DNA of 64,000 nt from Psychrobacter immobilis. GTDB taxonomy: Bacteria > Pseudomonadota > Gammaproteobacteria > Pseudomonadales > Moraxellaceae. The notes beneath the pieces were generated by a model. That model had not been told where the DNA came from, ran no database searches, and was given only the letters and a program-made list of their open reading frames with translations. The translations under genes were made by a program, and so were the position numbers. The stretch is taken from positions 2,604,001-2,668,000 of the forward strand of contig NZ_CAJGZV010000001.1 in the NCBI RefSeq assembly GCF_904846065.1, given 5' to 3'. This document shows, in pieces, positions 58,284 through 64,000 of this stretch (positions within the stretch are counted from its first letter, which is position 1; each line of letters opens with the position of its first letter).

Positions 58284-59267
58284 TTACAGCGTTGCGCAAA
58301 CTGCTAATTTATTCTCAATGGCAATGATAAAGTCCGTTGCAATATCTGTACCGCATTGATCATCAATCTCACGTACACACGTTGGGCTGGTGACATTAAT
58401 CTCGGTAATACGACCGCCGATTAAGTCGAGCCCGACGAACATGAGACCTTTTTCTTTAACAATAGGTGCCACGACTTCTGCCACTTGACGTTCGACATCG
58501 GTGAGCGGCATCGCAACACCGCTACCACCCGCAGCAAGATTACCACGGGTCTCGCCTTTGGTGGGAATACGCGCCAAGCTATAATCGACCACTTCACCAT
58601 CAACGATCAACACGCGCTTATCGCCTTCTTTGATCTCTGGTAAATAACGCTGTGCCATAATCGGCAAGGTTTCAAGCTCAGTTAAAATCTCAAGCGTGAC
58701 GCCGATATTTGGACTATCTGCGGTCAAACGGAAAATCCCCGTACCGCCCATACCATCTAATGGCTTAACAATGACGTCTTGCTGCTCAGCGATAAACTTG
58801 CGAATATGCGCCTGTTTACTGGTCACAATCGTTGGGCTCATATAATCGCTAAACCACGTGGCAAATAGCTTTTCATTACAATCACGTATCGCTTGTGGGT
58901 CATTGACCACTAGCACACCAGCAGCTTTGGCATGATCAAGCATATAAGTGGCATAAATAAAACGCATGTCAAACGGCGGATCTTTACGCATCAACACCAC
59001 GTCATAGTCGCTGATTGGCGCTGTCGCTTTATCCCCTAGTGTATAAAAATCTTCAGGATCACGCTTGACGGTCACTGACTGCGTATCAACCATCAGTTGC
59101 CCACGATCCAACCACAAGTCATGAATCTGACAATAGCCAAGGCTGTGCCCACGGTCTTGTGCCGACCACATCATCGCAAGGGTCGTGTCTTTTTTATAAT
59201 TAACCTGCTCGATAGGATCCATAATAACGAGTATGTTTAACGATTTTTTTTGATTTTCTTGGCTCAT
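58284..59267 (-). CDS. gshB: Glutathione synthetase
   Basis: ATP-grasp ligase joining gamma-Glu-Cys with Gly. The 327-residue protein has NILVIMDPIEQVNYKKDTTLAM, DVVLMRKDPPFDMRFIYATY, the ATP-binding VIVKPLDGMGGTGIFRL, QRYLPEIKEGDKRVLI and the terminal VGLDLIGGRITEINVTSPTCVREID. The start at 59267 (MSQENQKKSLN) is preferred over an ATG four codons upstream. A role in resisting formaldehyde and oxidants fits with fghA and the catalase in this window. Confidence 0.97.
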   Translation of the reverse strand: MSQENQKKSLNILVIMDPIEQVNYKKDTTLAMMWSAQDRGHSLGYCQIHDLWLDRGQLMVDTQSVTVKRDPEDFYTLGDKATAPISDYDVVLMRKDPPFDMRFIYATYMLDHAKAAGVLVVNDPQAIRDCNEKLFATWFSDYMSPTIVTSKQAHIRKFIAEQQDVIVKPLDGMGGTGIFRLTADSPNIGVTLEILTELETLPIMAQRYLPEIKEGDKRVLIVDGEVVDYSLARIPTKGETRGNLAAGGSGVAMPLTDVERQVAEVVAPIVKEKGLMFVGLDLIGGRITEINVTSPTCVREIDDQCGTDIATDFIIAIENKLAVCATL

Positions 59268-59325
59268 GATAAAGCTCACTTACGTTATATTATTAATGTA
59301 GAACAGCTTCGAACTCAGTGCCCAA

Positions 59326-60048
59326 CTATACGCCGTACTGCGCGCGATAATGTTGCATCTTGGCAAGTTGGGTCGCGTCTTTATGCTGACCGCTTTGTAC
59401 GCCATGGTCATCTGCCAAATAACTGATTAAATCATCGATATCGACAAGTGCGCGCACTGGTACCTCTAATGTCGACGCCAACTCTTGAATAGCAGAATGC
59501 TCAGCCTGACCTTTTTCTTTACGGTCAAGGGCAACGATAATACCAGCAACGCTAGCGCCTGCTTGCTCTAAAATCTCAACCACTTCGCGCATCGCCGTAC
59601 CAGCGGTAATGACATCATCGAGTACCCAGACTGCTTTACCACTAACGTCAGCGCCTACTAAGTTGCCACCTTCGCCATGAGTTTTGGCTTCTTTACGATT
59701 ATAGCCCCACTTAGCATTGATACCATGATGAATCCATAAGGCTTGCGCAGTTGCTGCCACAAAAGGAATACCCTTATACGCTGCCCCAAAGATCACCAGC
59801 TCCTGCTCATCTGTACCGTTATGACTAGCAGCCACTTGCTCAGCCAAGGCATCAGCATAACCACACGCGAGCAACGACAACATCTCACCCGACGCCAGCA
59901 AGCCTGCATTAAAAAAATACGGACTGATGCGACCAGACTTGAGGACAAACTCGCCAAATTTGAGAACTTGATTGTCTAAAGCCAGTTGGATAAATTGGTG
60001 TGAGGAGAAAGAAGGGTGTTGCGCATTAGGTATTGAGGCATTAAGCAT
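59326..60048 (-). CDS. pyrE: Orotate phosphoribosyltransferase
   Basis: Makes OMP from orotate and PRPP. The 240-residue type I PRTase has FGEFVLKSGRISPYFFNAGL near the N-terminus, the flexible loop with AKWGYNRKEAKTHGEGG, and the PRPP motif VWVLDDVITAGTAMREV. The first ~17 residues and the C-terminal extension (GVQSGQHKDATQLAKMQHYRAQ) make it longer than the 213-residue E. coli protein. GGAATGCTTCC precedes the ATG. Confidence 0.96.
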   Translation of the reverse strand: MLNASIPNAQHPSFSSHQFIQLALDNQVLKFGEFVLKSGRISPYFFNAGLLASGEMLSLLACGYADALAEQVAASHNGTDEQELVIFGAAYKGIPFVAATAQALWIHHGINAKWGYNRKEAKTHGEGGNLVGADVSGKAVWVLDDVITAGTAMREVVEILEQAGASVAGIIVALDRKEKGQAEHSAIQELASTLEVPVRALVDIDDLISYLADDHGVQSGQHKDATQLAKMQHYRAQYGV

Positions 60049-60109
60049 GGAAGCATTCCTATTGACAAAAAGAAGAGCAAAAAATTGGCGTTATTGTACG
60101 CATTATTGA

Positions 60110-61108
60110 TCAGCTTGACCAACCATTGATGTCGTAATCCTGCATGTTAGGATAACGAATCAATAGGCCACTGCGCGATGAGAGATTAAAATAACACTGA
60201 CCGTCATCGCTCACTTGTATCTCCCAACCTAAATGATACGCGGCAACAATAACATGTCCTGTGAAAATGCGTATTTGACGGTATGCATGACGCTGCGATG
60301 GCTCACAAATGATTTGACTCAGCAGATAACTGCGTATGTGCTGACAGATTTGCGCGGCGCTATAGCGGTGATTGATACTTTTGCGTGTCTCGCACTGCCT
60401 CAATGCATGGACAGCGACGCTACACGCCATAATGTCAGTAGCCAAACTGCCCTCGCCTGTCTCAAATTGCTGCGGCTGCAACACCACCTGCCAATCTTCG
60501 GCGTAAACACTGTTGAGCAACTCATCTGGGTTATAACGTTTGGTCAATGCACGGAAAGAAGTCTGTTTGTTTTTAGCATTACTACTAACGCTCGTATCGG
60601 TACTTACAGAAGAGCCATTCAGTGCAAAACCGTAACGATGCAGTTTTGGATAAGCACGAAGCGCCTGCTGAATATCAGCCATGTCGAGCAAAGTCATACC
60701 ACTTAATGATGATAATAATGGTTGCGCGCTGTGATTGTGATAAAAGCTGTCTGGAAACTCGACAAGCTCTGCCGCCCGCAATAATGAAAGATGCTCGCCC
60801 AGTACTTCTGAAGCAATCAGCGACCATTTTGACAAGCTGTGTTCTTTAGGCTGATAAAAACGCGCAGAGCGACCATAAAGTCGTTGCAATTGACCATTTA
60901 AGCGCCTAGCAGGCTCTGGAATATCGCTCAAGGGTCTGGCAGGATCAAGTGCCAAGCGACTCGGGTCAAAATTAGGATGTACAATCGCAGGTTGAGTACT
61001 ATCTGGCAAGATAGACGACTGCTCAGCATTGCCTTCTGAAATTGTACCGCCTGCTGCTGTAAGATCAGCACTGGGTAAATGAGTGTCAGAAGTAGAAGGC
61101 TGGGTCAT
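60110..61108 (-). CDS. Hypothetical protein (332 aa)
   Basis: Not recognised. The first ~50 residues are Ser/Thr/Asp/Pro-rich and probably disordered. The rest is soluble and largely helical, with RRLNGQLQRLYGRSARFYQPKEHSLSKWSLIAS, a Ser-rich insertion (SSVSTDTSVSSNAKNKQTS) near residue 170, and YSAAQICQHIRSYLLSQIICEPSQRHAY further on. No membrane segments, signal peptide or catalytic motif. GGAGATTTC precedes the ATG. It lies between pyrE and an epimerase-like gene. Confidence 0.7.
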   Translation of the reverse strand: MTQPSTSDTHLPSADLTAAGGTISEGNAEQSSILPDSTQPAIVHPNFDPSRLALDPARPLSDIPEPARRLNGQLQRLYGRSARFYQPKEHSLSKWSLIASEVLGEHLSLLRAAELVEFPDSFYHNHSAQPLLSSLSGMTLLDMADIQQALRAYPKLHRYGFALNGSSVSTDTSVSSNAKNKQTSFRALTKRYNPDELLNSVYAEDWQVVLQPQQFETGEGSLATDIMACSVAVHALRQCETRKSINHRYSAAQICQHIRSYLLSQIICEPSQRHAYRQIRIFTGHVIVAAYHLGWEIQVSDDGQCYFNLSSRSGLLIRYPNMQDYDINGWSS

Positions 61109-61171
61109 GAAATCTCCATAGGCTATAAAATATAAAAATAATTCTAATTAAATCAAACTGGCATATTACTC

Positions 61172-62032
61172 TTAATGTTGTTCTTGATATTGTTCTTGAT
61201 GACGCAAAATATCACGGTAACCGACTTGCCAATCAGGATATGCCAACCAAGCTAATGGAATATTACTGTGCAAGCGTTTTCCCGTAACCGCTATTTTTTT
61301 ACCGTCAAGAGCAGGAGGCGTTTCATTTATCTGCTGACTTAACCAGACGCCCAACTCAAAAGTCGTGACTGGCGCATAATCAGTAGCAATATAGAGGGGC
61401 TTGGGCGCATCGATAGTCAGTACGTTAGCGATGATAACGACCAAATCGCGATCCATAATCCGATTGCTCCAATGCGCGGCTGCCACTGCTTCTTTTTGTG
61501 GTTCGCGGGCTTTGCGCAGACGCATGAGACGCGCGCGTCCATAAATACCGCTTGGACGAATGACAATGGCTTTATCACCAAAGCCTTGTTGCAAGACTTG
61601 TTCTGCTTGCAATATCACTTGCGATGCTTCACGCTCTGGCATCACAGGTACAGTATTGTCATCAATCCATTCGCCATTATCTTGCCCATAAACACCCGTT
61701 GATGAAATAAAAACAATGCGTGAAAGGTTGGTGAGTTTGTCCGCAAGCGTTGCCAAATGCTGGCTAATTGCTAAGTAGCTATTATGATAGCCACTGGTCG
61801 AATAATCATCGGGGGTAACGATAATTGCTATCGCTGTAAAATCTTGCAGCTGCTCAGCCGTCAGAGTCAATGCATCGGCTTGCATAAATTCAGCGTGATC
61901 ATCCAAAGAGTAATGATGGCGCTCACCACGAGCCAAACCTGTGACATTCAAGCCGTCCTGTGCCAGCTGGTTGCTGACTGGCAAACCAATATCACCTTGA
62001 CCGATAATCAATAAATTTTGCGTACTCATCAT
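61172..62032 (-). CDS. NAD(P)-binding SDR/epimerase-like protein
   Basis: A 286-residue Rossmann-fold protein. The dinucleotide-binding motif is IIGQGDIGLPVSNQLAQDG (the last Gly is less usual), followed by SSTGVYGQDNGEWIDD, a YG-containing segment seen in NAD-dependent epimerase/YeeZ-like proteins, and PSGIYGRARLMRLRK. The canonical YxxxK is not obvious, so it may be atypical or non-catalytic. AAGGATAA precedes the ATG. A 79-bp gap separates it from the DUF4105 gene upstream on the same strand; they may be co-transcribed. Confidence 0.78.
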   Translation of the reverse strand: MMSTQNLLIIGQGDIGLPVSNQLAQDGLNVTGLARGERHHYSLDDHAEFMQADALTLTAEQLQDFTAIAIIVTPDDYSTSGYHNSYLAISQHLATLADKLTNLSRIVFISSTGVYGQDNGEWIDDNTVPVMPEREASQVILQAEQVLQQGFGDKAIVIRPSGIYGRARLMRLRKAREPQKEAVAAAHWSNRIMDRDLVVIIANVLTIDAPKPLYIATDYAPVTTFELGVWLSQQINETPPALDGKKIAVTGKRLHSNIPLAWLAYPDWQVGYRDILRHQEQYQEQH

Positions 62033-62112
62033 TTATCCTTTATTCGAACGCCATTTCTAATGACTGCTTATACATCTTTTTAATGACCTATACATTTTTT
62101 CAGTAATAAATG

Positions 62113-64000
62113 TTAAAAATAGCGTCTGTACGACAGCTGTACATCTTCATTGGCATCAACACGATCTTGCCATTCGTAGTTGGCATTAATGCGTAATGCT
62201 TGTTTTTTATCGATATCGTACTGCAGCCCTAATGTCGATATCGGCTGCCAATAATGACCACGGGAATTAGACTCATCACTGCTGCCATGATACCAATATG
62301 GCAGTTGCAATTCAGCCTGCGCGCGTAACTGATTGTTAATCTGATAACGACAGCCTGCATTCACGCCAGCACCAACGCGAAAGCCTTTATTGATACCGCG
62401 CCCTGCTTGCGCTGTGCCGGACAAAAAGGTATAGCATAGCTGCGGCGGCATCTCGCCTGTACCTGTGCGAGGCGTACCAAATGCCCATGACCAACCTGAT
62501 TCATAGCCCAAGCTCCCAACTAAATGATCGCGACCGTCTTGCTGGGAGCCATCATTCACACGCGTCGCCTCGATGCTGGCGCCCCACGTTTTGCCTTTTT
62601 TGGCAGAATTGACCGGATTAAATGAGCGCCCACGAATCAATGTCACATTTTGCAAAACCACACTGTTTGGCTGATTGGCTGTGTCATTATCGGTGTCGTA
62701 CAGGCGCAAAGTCGCAGATGCGCCTTCTAAATCAAAAAACTGTGGTAATCCTGAGGGACGGTCGAGAGTATCATGGTAGCCCGCTCTTAAGCCCAAATCG
62801 ATATAGTTATTATCACCGCGCTGCCCTAGTCCAATATGAGCCAGTTGCAGCGGATGTCTATCTATTGGATTATTATCTGATACCGCTATATTAGGCTGCA
62901 ATAACGTCTGTCCATCAGCTGACATGCTCGAAACCGCATTAAGTTGGGCAGATTTAATCTCATTGATCGTCTGTTTTGCGCTGTTGTGATAGCCGAATTG
63001 CTCACGCTGCTCTTTGACCTTATTCAACTGTGATTGGCGTAAAGTACTATCAGAAGGAGTATAGTTGGTGCTGGCGAGTAAGCCCTCATCATCAAGTAAT
63101 TGCACGACATCTGAGGGAATAACCGCATAAGGTAGACGACTTAATAAATGCTGCTGCGGTCGCACCACATCAATTAAGCGTAAAATCTCAGACGCGCAGT
63201 TATCAGTGGTGAAGTAATACGGCAATTTTAAATCTTTGGTTTCCCAAACGTGCAACATAATCTGCTGCACTTCCGCTGGTGTCAAATCCAATTGATACGT
63301 CCATGCATCACGCTCATCTTTTTGCAGATACTTGGCAAGCTTTTCTGGATAAGGATCGATTTCTATCAAATTATCATAGCGGCCAGTCATTGACTTGACG
63401 GCATACACCACAAAATTGTCTTTTGGATTACCACCAACCGTATAATTCAACGCAATCGAATGATGAATTTGGCTCGGATCTGCCACACTTGCTTTTGAGT
63501 CGATACGCAATAAAGTATGAGCAAAGGCCGATAAAGGGTTGTCTAAATATTCTTGGGCAAACATGATAGATAGCTGCTCGGGGGCGATCTTCTGCATCCA
63601 CTCATTAAGCGCTGGACAGTCAACTTGTAGTGCCGCCTTATCAATGTCTAATGTATTGGTCAGCCATTGTACGCGGGCTGGAAAACGACATAATACCGAA
63701 TTATTAGCAGTATTTTTTTTAACAGTACGGTTATTCGTTGTCGCTACCTCATTAGCGAGAGCGACGAGTAATGCATCAAGCTCGGCAGCTGAATCATGCT
63801 GTCCATTCTCACTTAAAAAAAAGTCAGCTTCATCAACCATGCTGGTGTCTTTTTTCTTACCAATCAAATTCTTTTGATCATCAAAGAAATATAACAAACG
63901 TCGCCATGTCGTATGTTGGGCTAAATTTTGTGTTGTTGCTTGCTCACGCCACTTGGCTAATAATTGCTCAGCGTTGCTTTTTTCTAGCCCTTGAGTATCT
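62113..64000 (-). CDS. DUF4105/Lnb-like outer-membrane-type protein, partial
   Basis: The frame stays open to the right edge of the window, so the 5' end of the gene is missing. The visible N-terminal part includes AQHTTWRRLLYFF, a DUF7843-like segment, in codons beyond the apparent start at 63897 (a TTG). Downstream is DUF4105, with YYFTTDNCASEILRLID around its conserved Cys, and the C-terminal ~230 residues alternate hydrophobic and polar residues and end YRRYF, the terminal aromatic signal of an outer-membrane beta-barrel. Some DUF4105 proteins are called Lnb-type N-terminal periplasmic proteins; the enzyme activity is unknown. At least 628 residues are visible. Confidence 0.82.
   Translation of the reverse strand, partial: DTQGLEKSNAEQLLAKWREQATTQNLAQHTTWRRLLYFFDDQKNLIGKKKDTSMVDEADFFLSENGQHDSAAELDALLVALANEVATTNNRTVKKNTANNSVLCRFPARVQWLTNTLDIDKAALQVDCPALNEWMQKIAPEQLSIMFAQEYLDNPLSAFAHTLLRIDSKASVADPSQIHHSIALNYTVGGNPKDNFVVYAVKSMTGRYDNLIEIDPYPEKLAKYLQKDERDAWTYQLDLTPAEVQQIMLHVWETKDLKLPYYFTTDNCASEILRLIDVVRPQQHLLSRLPYAVIPSDVVQLLDDEGLLASTNYTPSDSTLRQSQLNKVKEQREQFGYHNSAKQTINEIKSAQLNAVSSMSADGQTLLQPNIAVSDNNPIDRHPLQLAHIGLGQRGDNNYIDLGLRAGYHDTLDRPSGLPQFFDLEGASATLRLYDTDNDTANQPNSVVLQNVTLIRGRSFNPVNSAKKGKTWGASIEATRVNDGSQQDGRDHLVGSLGYESGWSWAFGTPRTGTGEMPPQLCYTFLSGTAQAGRGINKGFRVGAGVNAGCRYQINNQLRAQAELQLPYWYHGSSDESNSRGHYWQPISTLGLQYDIDKKQALRINANYEWQDRVDANEDVQLSYRRYF

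Noticed and set aside
1-64000. tRNA, rRNA, IS elements or prophage in the window
   Set aside because: No cloverleaf, transposase or phage structural gene was seen by eye, and spacers are accounted for by promoters, terminators and short repeats; this was not searched by a program.

Overview
The window reads as ordinary chromosome from a Psychrobacter-like member of the Moraxellaceae (Gammaproteobacteria). Support comes from the A+T-leaning composition with very A+T-rich spacers, the protein sequences, the gene orders (lpxC below ftsZ; yhbY / rlmE-ftsH-folP; sdhE beside a ygfX-like gene) and a SpoT whose synthetase domain has decayed. I see no rRNA, tRNA, insertion sequence, prophage or CRISPR array. 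Almost every long reading frame is a recognisable housekeeping gene or a conserved hypothetical.

Layout. 0-7 kb: purU (formyl-THF deformylase), then a giant 1886-residue lipoprotein built of Ig-like repeats. 7-14 kb: ribosomal proteins L28-L33, small hypothetical genes, rpe, a DUF2805 protein, S-formylglutathione hydrolase and a membrane-anchored C13 (legumain/caspase-like) peptidase. 14-20 kb: htpG, a catalase, an acyl-CoA thioesterase-like protein and ispH. 20-28 kb, plus strand: gmk-rpoZ-spoT-ridA-priA, linking nucleotide supply, RNA polymerase, alarmone turnover and replication restart. 27-34 kb: a zinc-type CDF exporter, a Kef-type antiporter, hypotheticals and trmB. 34-37.5 kb: a 1-kb A+T-rich spacer with DnaA-box-like sites, then recA and a recX with a long N-terminal extension. 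37.5-42 kb: a DASS anion transporter, a DUF937 protein, a ygfX-like gene with sdhE, and folP. 42-46 kb: ftsH and rlmE, divergent from yhbY. 46-48.5 kb: a DOMON-like protein, a secreted CHAP-domain protein and dciA. 48.7-58 kb, minus strand: the lower dcw cluster transcribed murG-murC-ddl-(561-bp gap)-ftsQ-ftsA-ftsZ-lpxC. 58-64 kb: gshB, pyrE, an unrecognised protein, an NAD-binding epimerase-like protein and a DUF4105 outer-membrane-type protein that runs off the right edge.

How the genes fit together: cell wall and division (murG to lpxC), protein quality control (htpG, ftsH), translation (rpmB, rpmG, rlmE, yhbY, trmB) and DNA maintenance (priA, recA, recX, dciA) dominate, with oxidative, formaldehyde and thiol defence spread between them (katalase, fghA, gshB).

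The less ordinary signals are: the eight ~120-residue repeats of the giant lipoprotein; the degenerate SpoT synthetase; exact-period short tandem repeats (15 bp x5, 14 bp x4, 17 bp x3) in gene-flanking spacers; the DnaA-box-bearing spacer upstream of recA; the ~190-residue basic/Ser-rich RecX extension; the membrane C13 peptidase; a 58-codon unannotated small-protein candidate at 29.1-29.3 kb; and the unusually long spacer splitting ddl from ftsQ. I found no strong case for a wholly new multi-gene system.
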